Shown one piece after another: positions 41,663 to 50,967 of a stretch of 64,000 bases of DNA. Location of the stretch: assembly GCA_965195225.1 (NCBI GenBank), contig CBDAFL010000060.1, forward strand, positions 1-64,000, in the 5' to 3' direction. Each line of letters opens with the position of its first letter. Within the stretch, counting starts at the first letter, position 1. The notes under the pieces are model-generated. The model saw nothing but the letters and a program-made list of their open reading frames with translations, had not been told where the DNA came from and did no database searches. The stretch is from JAHIKV01 sp965195225 (GTDB lineage: Bacteria > Planctomycetota > Planctomycetia > Pirellulales > Thermoguttaceae). The position numbers and the translations under genes are program-made.

Positions 41663-43003
41663 ATGACACTACAACCGCACCGGTCGAAACTCACCGGCTG
41701 GGGACGCTTCCCCGTGGTGGACGGGTTGGTGTTGAAATCGGAGGATTTGCCGGCGGCCACCGAAAGGGCCACGCTCTCCCGCGGCCTGGGACGCTCCTAC
41801 GGCGACTCGTCGCTGCCGGCCGGAGCCGATCTTCCCGTGGCCGACGCCACCTTGGCCGACCGACTGTTGGGCTTCGATCCCGCTTCGGGGATGTTGCGGG
41901 CCGAGGCCGGGGCATCGTTGTTCGAGTTGAACCGAGTCTTTCTTCGCCGCGGCTGGTTTGTCCCCGTCTCGCCCGGCACGCAATTTGTTACACTCGGCGG
42001 TATGGTGGCCTCCGATGTGCATGGCAAGAACCATCACGTCGACGGATGTTTCGGCGAGCACGTGCGCGGCCTCAAGCTCCGACTGGCAGACGGGCGGATC
42101 ATCGAGTGCTCGGACACGGCCGAGCAAGAATTGTTCCGCGCCACGATCGGTGGCATGGGCCTGACCGGCCACATCCTCGAAGTCGAGTTCCCGATGAGGC
42201 CGATCCCCTCGCCGTGGATATGGGGCGAGTCGCAACGGATCGAGAACCTCGATTTGATGGTTGCCGGTCTGAAAGAAGCTGCCCGCGAGTGGCCGATGAC
42301 CGTCGGGTGGATCGACTGTCTGGCCCGCGGCGCGAAGCTGGGGCGAGGTATCCTGATGAAAGGCCGCTGGGCGCGGCCGGACGAGGCGCCAAAAAAACCG
42401 CCGCCGCTGAAACGCCGATTGCGCGTGCCGTTCCAATTCCCCGGCATCGCCTTGTGCAAGCCGAACATGAAGGCGTTCAATTTGGCGTATTATTGGAAGC
42501 ACATTCAACGGGTCCGCCGCGGCATAGTACACCCGGACGCCTTCTTCTATCCGCTCGACGCGCTGGACGACTGGAATCTGATCTACGGCCGCCGGGGTTT
42601 CACTCAGTATCAATGCGTGCTGCCGCACGCGGACGGCAACGGACCGGCGCGACGGTTTTTGGAGCGGTTCGTTTCCGCCGGTGGAATGGGGTTTCTGTGC
42701 GTCATCAAGGACTGCGGCGCGGAGGGGAAGGGGATGCTTTCGTTCCCCCGGCCGGGCATCTCGATCGCAATGGACTTCCCCGTCCATCCGACGAAAACGC
42801 CCACGCTGGTCGATCGGCTCAATGAACTGGTGATCGCCGAGGGCGGGCGCATCTACCTGACAAAAGACACGTTCACCCGGCCGGAGCATTTTCGGGCGAT
42901 GGAACCGCGTCTGGAGGCTTTCAACGCGGTGCGGCGACGTTGGGACACGGAGGTCCGCATCCGCAGCGCCCAATCGGTCCGACTTTTAGGAGACCCCGCA
43001 TGA
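41663..43003 (+). CDS. dprE1: DprE1-type FAD oxidase (polyprenyl-phosphoryl-ribose oxidase)
   Basis: A 446-aa protein with the DprE1 marks: the FAD-binding stretch GLGRSYGDSSL (about residues 41-51), VTLGGMVASDVHGKNHH (residues 109-125, including the conserved His120) and RIYLTKDTFTR near residues 396-406, giving the conserved Lys401. In mycobacteria DprE1 oxidises the 2'-OH of polyprenyl-phosphoryl ribose; DprE2 then reduces it to arabinose. The residue matching the inhibitor-target Cys387 is Ala369 here (GISIAMDFPV). It overlaps the next gene by 4 bp, and the partner UbiA follows, so the whole donor pathway except the phosphatase is present. Confidence 0.9.
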   Translation: MTLQPHRSKLTGWGRFPVVDGLVLKSEDLPAATERATLSRGLGRSYGDSSLPAGADLPVADATLADRLLGFDPASGMLRAEAGASLFELNRVFLRRGWFVPVSPGTQFVTLGGMVASDVHGKNHHVDGCFGEHVRGLKLRLADGRIIECSDTAEQELFRATIGGMGLTGHILEVEFPMRPIPSPWIWGESQRIENLDLMVAGLKEAAREWPMTVGWIDCLARGAKLGRGILMKGRWARPDEAPKKPPPLKRRLRVPFQFPGIALCKPNMKAFNLAYYWKHIQRVRRGIVHPDAFFYPLDALDDWNLIYGRRGFTQYQCVLPHADGNGPARRFLERFVSAGGMGFLCVIKDCGAEGKGMLSFPRPGISIAMDFPVHPTKTPTLVDRLNELVIAEGGRIYLTKDTFTRPEHFRAMEPRLEAFNAVRRRWDTEVRIRSAQSVRLLGDPA

Positions 43004-43737
43004 AAGCCGTGTTGTTTGGAGCGAGCAAGGGTATGGGCCGGGCGTTGGCGCGGCTGATGGCCGCCCGCGGCGACCGTCTGTTTCTTATCGGCCGGGTGCC
43101 CGACGACTTGGAACGCTCGGCCCGAGACCTGGAAATCCGCGGCGCGCCGGCGCCGGTGAAGACTGCCCGTTGCGATCTCTTGGCGCCGGAGAGTTTCGCT
43201 CCGGCACTGGATCAGGCGGAGCGGGAGTTGCAGGGATTCGACACGGTTGTGGTAACGGCCGGCTTGTTCGCCACGCAAGAGGAATTGGAAAACGACCCGC
43301 AACTGGCGGCCCGCGTGCTGGCGGCCGATTTCACCGGCACGGTGCTTTTCTGCGAAGAGGTGAGGCGACGGTTATTGGCGGCAGGAGGCGGAACCCTCTG
43401 CGTGTTCAGTTCCGTGGCCGGAGAGCGGGGAAGAAAACCGGTGATACTTTACGGCGCGGCGAAAGCGGGACTCTCGCAATACCTGGAAGGTTTGGACCAT
43501 AAGTTCCGCGCCCGAGGGCTGAGGACCGTGTGCGTCAAACCGGGGTTCGTGAAGACGGGTATGACCGCCGGCCTGAAGCCGCCGCCGATGGCCGGCGAGC
43601 CGGAGGCGGTTGCCCGGTGCGTGTTGCGGGCGATCGACCGCGGCCGGCCCGAGGTTTACACGCCCGCGGCATGGCGCGGAGTGATGTGCATAATTCGCAA
43701 TTTGCCGCGATTCATAATGAGAAAAATTGAGTTTTAA
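43000..43737 (+). CDS. dprE2: DprE2-type short-chain reductase
   Basis: A 245-aa SDR protein. The nucleotide motif is VLFGASKGMGRALARLM (residues 4-20) and the catalytic pair appears as Tyr and Lys in ILYGAAKAGLSQYLEG, with Ser in CVFSSVAGERGRK. Coupled by a 4-bp ATGA overlap to DprE1, it is the expected NADH-dependent partner that reduces the keto intermediate to polyprenyl-phosphoryl arabinose. Start 43000 was chosen over 42940 because of this overlap. Confidence 0.9.
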   Translation: MKAVLFGASKGMGRALARLMAARGDRLFLIGRVPDDLERSARDLEIRGAPAPVKTARCDLLAPESFAPALDQAERELQGFDTVVVTAGLFATQEELENDPQLAARVLAADFTGTVLFCEEVRRRLLAAGGGTLCVFSSVAGERGRKPVILYGAAKAGLSQYLEGLDHKFRARGLRTVCVKPGFVKTGMTAGLKPPPMAGEPEAVARCVLRAIDRGRPEVYTPAAWRGVMCIIRNLPRFIMRKIEF

Positions 43738-43742
43738 CATGA

Positions 43743-43773
43743 ATCTAATCTCCAATCCCTAATCCCCAACCCC
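43743..43773. repeat. Heptamer array (AATCCCY) before UbiA
   Basis: Three to four units (AATCTCC, AATCCCT, AATCCCC) fill the short space between the dprE2 stop and ATG 43778. Confidence 0.8.
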
Positions 43774-43777
43774 TTCC

Positions 43778-44641
43778 ATGCTCACTGGCCTCGTTAGACT
43801 AGCCCGACCGCAAGACTGGGTCAAAAACGTCTTTGTGGTGTTGCCAGTGCCGTTTGCGCTGGCGGCGGGGGCGGACTTCGACCCGGTCGTCTTTCTGCTT
43901 GGCCTCTCGGGTTTCTGCCTGATCAACTCGGCCGTGTACACGCTGAACGACCTGTGCGACGCCGAGGCCGACCGGCTGCATCCCAAGAAGCGTCATCGTC
44001 CGATCGCCTCGGGCGCCGTCTCTCGGCGGGCCGCGGTTGTCCAGATGGCCGTTTTGCTCTGTGCCGGATTGGAGCTATGTATAGCCGCCGACATACTGCT
44101 AGTAACATTGTACGCGTTCGTCTATTTTTTGATTAACGTTGCATATTGCCGGGGCGCGAAAAACGTCGCCCTGATGGATGTCTTCCTGCTTTGCTCGGGA
44201 TTCGTGATTCGCGTCTTGATCGGTTGCGCGTTGGTTGCGGCCCCGCCTTCGCCATGGTTGTTGCTCTGCACCGGCACGCTGGCGATGTTCATAGGCTTCA
44301 CAAAACGCCGCGCCGACCTGACCGAGGAGTTGGCCTCGGATCACCGGCCCAGCCTGCGCGGGTACAACAAGGCGTTTCTGGACCAGGCGGTGAGCATCTG
44401 CGCCGGCGTGGCGATGTTGGCATACGCGTTGTATTGCATCGAAGAGATCGGGGGGCGGTATGCCGGTCGAGAGATGATTTCAATGCCTTTCGTGGCATAC
44501 GGAATCCTGAACTATCTACGCATGGCCCAGGTCGATGGGATCGGCGGCTCGCCGGTCTACGTGGCCTACCATTCCTTTTCCATGCAAATCTGTGCCGTCG
44601 GTTGGCTGGCGGCGGTGACATGGAGCCTGGGATTGTGGTAA
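43778..44641 (+). CDS. UbiA-family polyprenyl-phosphate phosphoribosyltransferase
   Basis: A 287-aa protein with about eight membrane segments. The metal-binding motif YTLNDLCDAEADRLHPKKRH is NDxxDxxxD. The other site reads KRRADLTEELASD. The mycobacterial relative Rv3806c transfers ribose phosphate from PRPP to decaprenyl phosphate, which would make the substrate for DprE1 and DprE2. The set is complete apart from the phosphatase that removes the 5-phosphate, which may be elsewhere. Confidence 0.9.
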   Translation: MLTGLVRLARPQDWVKNVFVVLPVPFALAAGADFDPVVFLLGLSGFCLINSAVYTLNDLCDAEADRLHPKKRHRPIASGAVSRRAAVVQMAVLLCAGLELCIAADILLVTLYAFVYFLINVAYCRGAKNVALMDVFLLCSGFVIRVLIGCALVAAPPSPWLLLCTGTLAMFIGFTKRRADLTEELASDHRPSLRGYNKAFLDQAVSICAGVAMLAYALYCIEEIGGRYAGREMISMPFVAYGILNYLRMAQVDGIGGSPVYVAYHSFSMQICAVGWLAAVTWSLGLW

Positions 44642-44652
44642 AGTAGTTGCAC

Positions 44653-44794
44653 CTTGTTTCCACGCTCCGCGTGGGAACACACGGTCAGGAAGCTCCGCGT
44701 CCTCGGAAAAGGGATGACGCCGGGCGACCATTGCTCGCCGGCCGCGACGCGGAGCGTCGCAAGAATGTGTTCCCACACGGAGCGTGGGAACAAG
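44653..44794. mobile_element. Composite palindrome element, copy 1
   Basis: The outer repeats CTTGTTTCCACGCTCCGC (44653) and its complement (ending 44794) enclose a GC-rich interior with an internal inverted repeat. Terminal sequences match 50561-50727. It resembles a non-autonomous transposon-like unit and covers the space before the flippase-like gene. Confidence 0.75.
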
Positions 44795-44814
44795 ATTTCG
44801 AGAGAACCGCTAAA

Positions 44815-45822
44815 TTGAAAAAACTCCTCGTCACGCTCCTGAAGATCGCTGTCTCGGCGGCCATTATCGGTTATCTGGTGTACGATGCCACCCAAGGTAA
44901 GGGAAAAGCCAACGTATTCACCAACCTCGTCGAGCAGCCGAAACACTGGGGAATTTTGGTTCTGGCTTGGTGGAGTTGCACCGTGGCCGTCCTGTTGACG
45001 TTCATTCGATGGTGGTATCTGGTCCGGGCATTGGATATCCCCTGCCCGTTCTTCGACGCCATCCGCATCGGATTCTGGGGTTATCTATTCAATCTGGCCC
45101 CGCTGGGTATGATCGGCGGCGACCTGGTCAAGGCCGCGATGCTCGATCACGAGCACCCGAACAACCGCGCCAAGGCGCTGGCCTCGGTTTTGGTCGACCG
45201 CGTCATCGGCCTCTACATACTATTCATCGTGGCCTCGGTGGCAATTCTGTTGACCGGCCTCTGGCGGATCGAGGTGGCGGAGATCAAAAAGATTTGTTGG
45301 GCCACATTCGCCATAACCGTTGGCGGCGGGTTTGGGTTGGCCTTTGTGATGGGGCCGGAGGCGTGGGTCGGACGCGCAATCCGAACCGTGGGTCGCATCC
45401 CTCGCGCCGGACCTCCACTGGAAAGCCTGATCCGAGCGGTGCGGATGTTCAATCGACGACCGAGAGTATTGGTCCTCGCATCGATAATGACCGTGGGCGT
45501 ACACGGTTTCTTTGCCGTTGGCTGCTATCTGATCGCTTGCGGGCTACCCGGCAATCACCTCTCCTTTGCCCAGCATTTCGTGGTGATGCCGCTGAGCGCG
45601 GCGATGCAAGTAATTCCCATTCCGATCGGTCCCACCGAGGCCGCACTCGATTATTTCTACGCGAACGTGCCGGTGGCGGGTCCGCCAATCGCCAAGGGGC
45701 AAGGACTGGTCATTTCGCTGGTCTACCGGCTGATTACCGTGTTGATCGCCTCGCTGGGCGTGTTCTACTATTTCGGCAACCGCCGCGAGCTGGTCGAGGT
45801 GATCCACGAGGCGGAAATGTAG
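44815..45822 (+). CDS. LPG-synthase-like integral membrane protein (UPF0104 type)
   Basis: TTG 44815 (GAGAGAACC upstream) is the better start; upstream codons lie inside the repeat element. The 335-aa protein has about eight membrane segments and the motifs APLGMIGGDLVKAAMLDHEH and IPIGPTEAALDYFY that define the TM region of lysylphosphatidylglycerol synthases. No synthase domain is attached. Such proteins are thought to act on lipids or lipid-linked sugars as flippases. It is the last gene of the arabinose-donor cluster. Confidence 0.85.
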   Translation: MKKLLVTLLKIAVSAAIIGYLVYDATQGKGKANVFTNLVEQPKHWGILVLAWWSCTVAVLLTFIRWWYLVRALDIPCPFFDAIRIGFWGYLFNLAPLGMIGGDLVKAAMLDHEHPNNRAKALASVLVDRVIGLYILFIVASVAILLTGLWRIEVAEIKKICWATFAITVGGGFGLAFVMGPEAWVGRAIRTVGRIPRAGPPLESLIRAVRMFNRRPRVLVLASIMTVGVHGFFAVGCYLIACGLPGNHLSFAQHFVVMPLSAAMQVIPIPIGPTEAALDYFYANVPVAGPPIAKGQGLVISLVYRLITVLIASLGVFYYFGNRRELVEVIHEAEM

Positions 45823-45850
45823 CAGGCACACTCCGTGTGCGGGCTACAAT

Positions 45851-46567
45851 CTACTCCGGCAAATAGAGCAGCCGGCCGCAGGTTCTGCAGGCCACCGGTT
45901 GGCCGAGCATGATCTGGCTGCAAAGGTTCAAGGGAACCTGCTGGTTGCAGCCACGGCAGAACTGGTTATCGACCACTGCCAATGCATCTTCACCTTTCTG
46001 CCGCACCACGCGCCTATAGAGGTCGAGGGCATCGCCGGGTAGACCCGATTCGGCTTGACGCAGTTCGGCCTCCAGCCGGTCAACGTCCGCCTGCAGCAGC
46101 GGTTCCTGCTGGGCAACCTCGGCGCGAGTTTTCTCCGCCTTTTGCCGAACGGCGGCCAGCGTGCCATCGGCCTCGGTGATGTTCTTGGCGAAGGCGTCGG
46201 ATTCCTCCAGGGACTCCAGGATTTCGTCGGTCAGAATGCTGTTGGTCATCTCTTCGGCGGCGACCTGGTCCAACAGCGCCTGATACTCGCGGTTGCTGGC
46301 GGCGGCGTTGAGCTTGTTCCGAAGGTCTTTGATCTTCTCTTCGCCGGTCTTCAACAGGAGCTGTTTCTGGTCGGCGGCCATGCGCATGGCTTTGGCCTCG
46401 GCACGCATCTTCTCCAGTAAGTCTTCATTACGTTTGACGTTGGTCTCCGCCGCCCGAACCTGTCGAGGTCCGCGATCGAGCCGCTCTTTCAGATCGGCAA
46501 GTTGACGCTGGACGCGGTGCAGAGTGCGGAGGATGGAAGCGGCGACGTTGGGAGAGGTCGATGACAT
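45851..46567 (-). CDS. Coiled-coil protein with C4-type zinc ribbon
   Basis: A 238-aa protein. Residues about 5-185 are a long coiled coil (ILRTLHRVQRQLADLKERLD, then LLEKMRAEAKAMRMAAD). The C-terminus has two CxxC knuckles (CRGCNQQVPL, CRTCGRLLYL), a C4 zinc ribbon of the CT398-like type. The same pairing occurs in many bacteria near dnaG/rpoD, where its role is uncertain. It shares its strand with rpoD, 135 bp upstream of it. Confidence 0.88.
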   Translation of the reverse strand: MSSTSPNVAASILRTLHRVQRQLADLKERLDRGPRQVRAAETNVKRNEDLLEKMRAEAKAMRMAADQKQLLLKTGEEKIKDLRNKLNAAASNREYQALLDQVAAEEMTNSILTDEILESLEESDAFAKNITEADGTLAAVRQKAEKTRAEVAQQEPLLQADVDRLEAELRQAESGLPGDALDLYRRVVRQKGEDALAVVDNQFCRGCNQQVPLNLCSQIMLGQPVACRTCGRLLYLPE

Positions 46568-46605
46568 GGGATGCTATCTTGGGGTAAAGGAAGGCGATTT
46601 TTTAT

Positions 46606-46637
46606 CCTCGTTCCCACGCGGAGCATGGGAACGAGGG
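46606..46637. repeat. GTTCCCA..TGGGAAC palindrome
   Basis: CTCGTTCCCACGCGGAGCAT and its complement form one hairpin of the family at 44653, 50561 and 58051. Confidence 0.75.
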
Positions 46638-46652
46638 GATGATCCAAGAAAC

Positions 46653-46684
46653 AAAAAAAGCCCACGGGTTGCAACCCGTGGGCT
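46653..46684 (-). terminator. Rho-independent terminator of rpoD
   Basis: Read on the minus strand, AGCCCACGGGTT pairs with AACCCGTGGGCT and is followed by seven T. It is 19 bp after the rpoD stop. Confidence 0.93.
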
Positions 46685-46702
46685 GTGGTTTGACGACCGG
46701 CG

Positions 46703-48376
46703 TCAACCGGCCGCGTACTCGAGGTCGGCCGAGTGCTCGACAAAACCCTCGAGCTGCCGGCTGCGAACCGGGTGTTGCAATTTCTTGACCGCCTTGGCCT
46801 CGATCTGCCTGACCCGCTCGCGGGTAACCTTGAAGATGCGCCCCACCTCTTCGAGGGTGTATGTATACCCATCGCCCAAACCGTAGCGCAAGCGGAGAAT
46901 CTCGCGCTCGCGGTAGGTAAGCGTTTTGAGCAGGGCATTGATTTTCTCGCGTAGCAGTTCATTGCCGGCGGCTTTCTCCGGTCGGGGGAGTCCACCGTCC
47001 TCGATGAACTCGCCGAAACAACTATCTTCGCTTTCTCCGACCGGTCGGTCAAGGCTTACCGGATGTCGGCCTATGGCCAGCACCCGGCGGGTTTCCTCGA
47101 TCGACAGGCCGGCCGCGGCCGCCGTTTCCTCGGTGGTCGGCTCACGTTTCATGTCTTGCTGGAGCTGTTTCGACGCGTTTCGCAGCTTGCCGAGCACGTC
47201 GATCATGTGGACGGGGATGCGAATAGTGCGGGCCTGATCGGCAATAGACCGGGTGATTGCCTGCCGAATCCACCAGGTGGCGTAGGTCGAGAACTTGAAC
47301 CCCCGGCGGTATTCGTACTTATCCACCGCCCGCATAAGCCCCGTGTTGCCCTCCTGGATCAGGTCCAGGAAGCTCAACCCCCGATTGCGGTATTTTTTGG
47401 CGATTGAGACGACCAGCCGCAAATTTCCGCCCGACAGCTCCCGCTTGACTTGCTCGTAGTCGCGGTACTGACGGCGCATGGTCTCGCACCGGTTGCGGAG
47501 GCTTCGGGGCGTCTCCTGCGTTATCACCATCAGGTTGTGGAGTTCTCGGCGGAGTCTGGTCCGCTTTTCGCACGTGGCCGCGTTGTCGAGCAAGAGCCGA
47601 AGCTGGCGGCGGATTTCGTCCATCCGCGCAAGCGGCTGCTCGACCGACCGCATCATGGCCTGTACCCGGCGGGTCCGAAGACTCAACTCCTCGATCAACG
47701 TGAGCATCTTGCGACGCCGGCGGATGAACCGCTTGCGGGCCTCCTGCCGCGCGTTGGCCGAGGAACTCCGGCGCAAAAGAAGGCTGAAATCCTTCTGGTT
47801 TTCCTCTATCAAATGAGAGACTGTGTTCAGGTTGTGAGGCATCCGGGCGAGTATCTGCTCCTTCGTCAGCCGTTCGGTCAGCGAGACCTTGATCGTGCGG
47901 TCGAAGGGGAGAGCGCCCTTGTGAACCTTGACCAGCGCGCCGACCGTTGCCTGCTTTGCCGCCGCGCAGCCGATAACGGTCCGCCGGAAACGCTTCCGCG
48001 TAACCTCGATCTTCTTGGCCAGGGAGATTTCTTCCTCGCGGGTCAACAGCGGAATCTCAGCCATCTGGCTCAGATACATGCGGATCGGATCGCTGCTGAA
48101 CTTGATCGGATCGGGAGGTAGCGAGGGCTGATCGGCCGTCGCGCCGTCGCCGGCCCCTTCGGTGACCGACCGCTCCGCCGCGTCGTAGAACTCGAGCGAC
48201 GGCGGTTCGCTCATCAGGTCGATCCCCTCTTCCTCCAGGGAGATCAACAGATTGTCGAGCTTGTCGGGATTGACTTCTTCGTCGGGAAGATATTTGTTTA
48301 CCTCGTCGTACGTGAGATAACCTTGCGATTTCCCCCGGGCGACCAATTCCTGCAAATCCTTGTCGAAAAGGTCCAC
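46703..48376 (-). CDS. rpoD: Primary sigma factor RpoD
   Basis: GTG 48376 (AGGAG 8 bases upstream) starts a 557-aa protein in which region 1.1 (DLFDKDLQELVARGKSQGYL) is followed by region 1.2 (PIRMYLSQMAEIPLLTREEE), an Arg-rich non-conserved insert, region 2 (AKKYRNRGLSFLDLIQEGN; FSTYATWWIRQAITRSIAD), region 3 and region 4.2 (VTRERVRQIEAKAVKKLQ). It directs RNA polymerase to housekeeping promoters. dnaG lies 64 bp upstream on the same strand, as in the usual macromolecular synthesis operon, but no rpsU is present. A rho-independent terminator follows. Confidence 0.97.
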   Translation of the reverse strand: MDLFDKDLQELVARGKSQGYLTYDEVNKYLPDEEVNPDKLDNLLISLEEEGIDLMSEPPSLEFYDAAERSVTEGAGDGATADQPSLPPDPIKFSSDPIRMYLSQMAEIPLLTREEEISLAKKIEVTRKRFRRTVIGCAAAKQATVGALVKVHKGALPFDRTIKVSLTERLTKEQILARMPHNLNTVSHLIEENQKDFSLLLRRSSSANARQEARKRFIRRRRKMLTLIEELSLRTRRVQAMMRSVEQPLARMDEIRRQLRLLLDNAATCEKRTRLRRELHNLMVITQETPRSLRNRCETMRRQYRDYEQVKRELSGGNLRLVVSIAKKYRNRGLSFLDLIQEGNTGLMRAVDKYEYRRGFKFSTYATWWIRQAITRSIADQARTIRIPVHMIDVLGKLRNASKQLQQDMKREPTTEETAAAAGLSIEETRRVLAIGRHPVSLDRPVGESEDSCFGEFIEDGGLPRPEKAAGNELLREKINALLKTLTYREREILRLRYGLGDGYTYTLEEVGRIFKVTRERVRQIEAKAVKKLQHPVRSRQLEGFVEHSADLEYAAG

Positions 48377-48440
48377 CGCAACTCTCCTTCCGCGCATCCT
48401 GCGCGCTAAGGTATCATCGAATCTCCGGTCCGAGGCATCC

Positions 48441-50378
48441 TTACCCGTCCGTGGGCTTGGAAATACCCTGCCGGTCACGCTCTTGGCGGAAGATGTCCTC
48501 AAGCATTGTCGCTTTTTGTTGAACATCCAGCCCTCCCTCGCGCAGCGCCACGATATGTGCGGGACGCTGCTTCTCAGCTTCCTTTCTACTCTTTGTTTGC
48601 GACATTTCGTCCAAGAGGGCCTCGGCGTCGGCGGTCTGCCGATCCTTGGCCCGGCCCGTCTCGTCCAACTCGACGAGCAAGTTTTTCATCGCCGGTTCGT
48701 CGAACCGAAGCATCAGCCGATCGAACGAGGGAACTACCCCCTCGTCGTCCAGCCGGCAGCATGTCTCGAAAATCAGCCGGCACGGCCCGGCGTTGAACTG
48801 TTCCGCCCTCACGCGGCTTCGCGCCAAGGCCAGACACTCCGGCCGTGCAACGAGCAGTTCCAGCAATTCCCGCTCCCAAGGCTCAATCTCCGCCGGCGGT
48901 TTCGCAACCGATTCATCTGCCGGCGGTCGCGGCTTTGTGGACTGTCCGCGCCTGAGCGCCGTCAATCGTCGCCGCACGTCCCGCTCGTCGACGCGGAACC
49001 GGGCCGCCAAACGCTGCAATATCTTCTCCTCGCGGAAACGGTTTTCGCGGGTCGTGTCGTGCCGCAACCGCGGCGCGCGGGCAACGATCGAAACCAATTC
49101 CTCCAGCGCCTGACTAGCCCCGTGAACATCCCGCTCCAGGTCCACGCCCCGCGTTTTGGCCGCGAATGCGTGCTCCAGGGCATCGACCGCTTGGGTCTCC
49201 AAAAGTTCCGTGAAAGCCTCCGAGCCGCGCTGCTGTAAGAAGTCGCAGGGGTCGAGTCCCTCGGGCAGAGTCAGAATCCGCAGGTCGGCCTGCTGGGCAA
49301 CGAACAACTCGAGAACCTCGTTTGCTCGCCGGGTGCCCGCCTCGTCGCCGTCGAGCACCAACACGATCTGATCGGCGTGGTACTTCAGGAGTCGGACGTG
49401 CGACTCGCCCAATGCGGTCCCCAACACCGCCACCGCATTTTGGAACCCGTACTGATGGGCCACGATCACGTCGGTGTAGCCCTCCATTACCAGCGCGGTG
49501 CGCGTCTTCCGCAGCGCCTCGCGGGCGAGATCCAGGCCATAAAGCAGCTTGCTCTTGGTAAACAGCGGCGTCTCCGGCGAGTTGACGTATTTCGCCGGAC
49601 TTGAAATATTCACTTCGGGCAGCAACCGGCCGCCGATGCCGACCGGTCGCCCCTGGGTGTCGTGGATTGCGAACAACAGCCGGCCTCGGAAGCGGTCGTA
49701 GAGATTACTACCCTCCACCGGACGGGCAAGAATACCGACCGCCTCGAGCAACATTTTCCGTCGCCGGATTCGCTCCGCCTCGACGTCCCCCTCGACGCCA
49801 CGCAGAATCCAATCGCGCTCCAACGGGCAAAAGCCCAACCGGAACCGTTCGATGCTTTCCGGAGTAATGCCGCGCTCTTGGAGGTATCGGCGGGCCGGCT
49901 CGGCCTCGGGCGAAGTGAGCAGACACTGGTGATATTGATTCTCGGCCCAGGCCGTCGCTTGCAACAAGGTTCGCTTGTTCGGGGCGACGGTCGCGCCGCC
50001 GGTTGATCCGCCGCCGGCTTCGTCCTCGGACGGAATTTGTCGGCGTGGTTTTTCCAGTTCGATTCCCGCGCGGTCGGCCAGCAGTTCCAGCGCTTCGCGG
50101 AACTCGACCCCCTCGATTTTCATGACGAAGCTGAACACGTCGCCGCCGATGTCGCAGACCCAGCACTTGAACGACTGCCGCTCGGGGTTGACCTGCATAC
50201 TGGGTCGGGTGTCGTCGTGCCAGGGACACAGTCCGACGTAGTTCCGCCCTTGACGGCGCAACTGGATATGGCTGCCGACAAGATCGACGATGTCGACCGC
50301 CTGCTTGACACGCTCCTTGGCGTCGAATGAGCCGCTAGACACCGCTGGCTCCTGCGTGGCTATCCCGGCGAATTCCAT
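48441..50378 (-). CDS. dnaG: DNA primase
   Basis: A 645-aa protein. The N-terminal zinc finger is CPWHDDTRPSMQV then CWVCDIGG (CxxH...CxxC). The catalytic TOPRIM core shows ALVMEGYTDVIVAHQYG and VLVLDGDEAGTRRANEV. The C-terminal helicase-contact part is about residues 480-645. It makes RNA primers for replication. The start at 50378 fits the family; a longer in-frame extension upstream is not supported. rpoD follows 64 bp later. Confidence 0.97.
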   Translation of the reverse strand: MEFAGIATQEPAVSSGSFDAKERVKQAVDIVDLVGSHIQLRRQGRNYVGLCPWHDDTRPSMQVNPERQSFKCWVCDIGGDVFSFVMKIEGVEFREALELLADRAGIELEKPRRQIPSEDEAGGGSTGGATVAPNKRTLLQATAWAENQYHQCLLTSPEAEPARRYLQERGITPESIERFRLGFCPLERDWILRGVEGDVEAERIRRRKMLLEAVGILARPVEGSNLYDRFRGRLLFAIHDTQGRPVGIGGRLLPEVNISSPAKYVNSPETPLFTKSKLLYGLDLAREALRKTRTALVMEGYTDVIVAHQYGFQNAVAVLGTALGESHVRLLKYHADQIVLVLDGDEAGTRRANEVLELFVAQQADLRILTLPEGLDPCDFLQQRGSEAFTELLETQAVDALEHAFAAKTRGVDLERDVHGASQALEELVSIVARAPRLRHDTTRENRFREEKILQRLAARFRVDERDVRRRLTALRRGQSTKPRPPADESVAKPPAEIEPWERELLELLVARPECLALARSRVRAEQFNAGPCRLIFETCCRLDDEGVVPSFDRLMLRFDEPAMKNLLVELDETGRAKDRQTADAEALLDEMSQTKSRKEAEKQRPAHIVALREGGLDVQQKATMLEDIFRQERDRQGISKPTDG

Positions 50379-50560
50379 TTCGCGTATTCCTAAAGAATCG
50401 GGAGGAAAGCCGAGCTTCTCCCCCCACCGACAAATCCATTTGTCGCAGCTGCCTGACGGCCCGAAGGTCACAGGCAACGGGGCTGATTATATCCCATCCA
50501 GGAAATTCGGTCAATCTCGCGAAAAGGGGACTTTGCCGGCTTGGCCAATCCCTTGCATTC

Positions 50561-50727
50561 CTTGTTCCCATGCTCCGCATGGGAACACACCGTCCGGACG
50601 CTCCCAAGTCCGCCGTTTTGGCGTAACTCCTTGCCCCACCTCTCGTTACGACGCTCTGCGTCGTAACGCCCCGCGCGGACTCGGAGCGTCCCAGCCATGC
50701 GTTCCCACGCGGAGCATGGGAACGAGA
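50561..50727. mobile_element. Composite palindrome element, copy 2
   Basis: CTTGTTCCCATGCTCCGCAT (50561) and the complement of its family at 50697-50727 bound an interior with a CGTTACGACGCTC...GAGCGTCGTAACG palindrome. Ends match 44653-44794. It lies in the 589-bp gap between dnaG and the BMC gene, which otherwise has no gene. Confidence 0.75.
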
Positions 50728-50967
50728 GGATAAATTTTGTGCCGGTAGCGGCGGGACAACCCGATGCCATCACTGCCAGCACCTGGGCCACAACGACGCA
50801 AGCGGATATGCTATTGGAATGTTCCGTTCCGGGTGGCCCCCGGCGGCTTTATCGGCATTGAAATATGTATGGATCGATTGGGAGTACTGCAACAAGGTGG
50901 ACAACCTCTTGGAAACGATAAACTTCCGCGACTTTTTCCGATCCCAGGTTTTTCGAGGAGTCACCAA

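Noticed and set aside
41669..42973. A 434-aa open frame on the minus strand
   Set aside because: It is antisense to dprE1 and has no motif.
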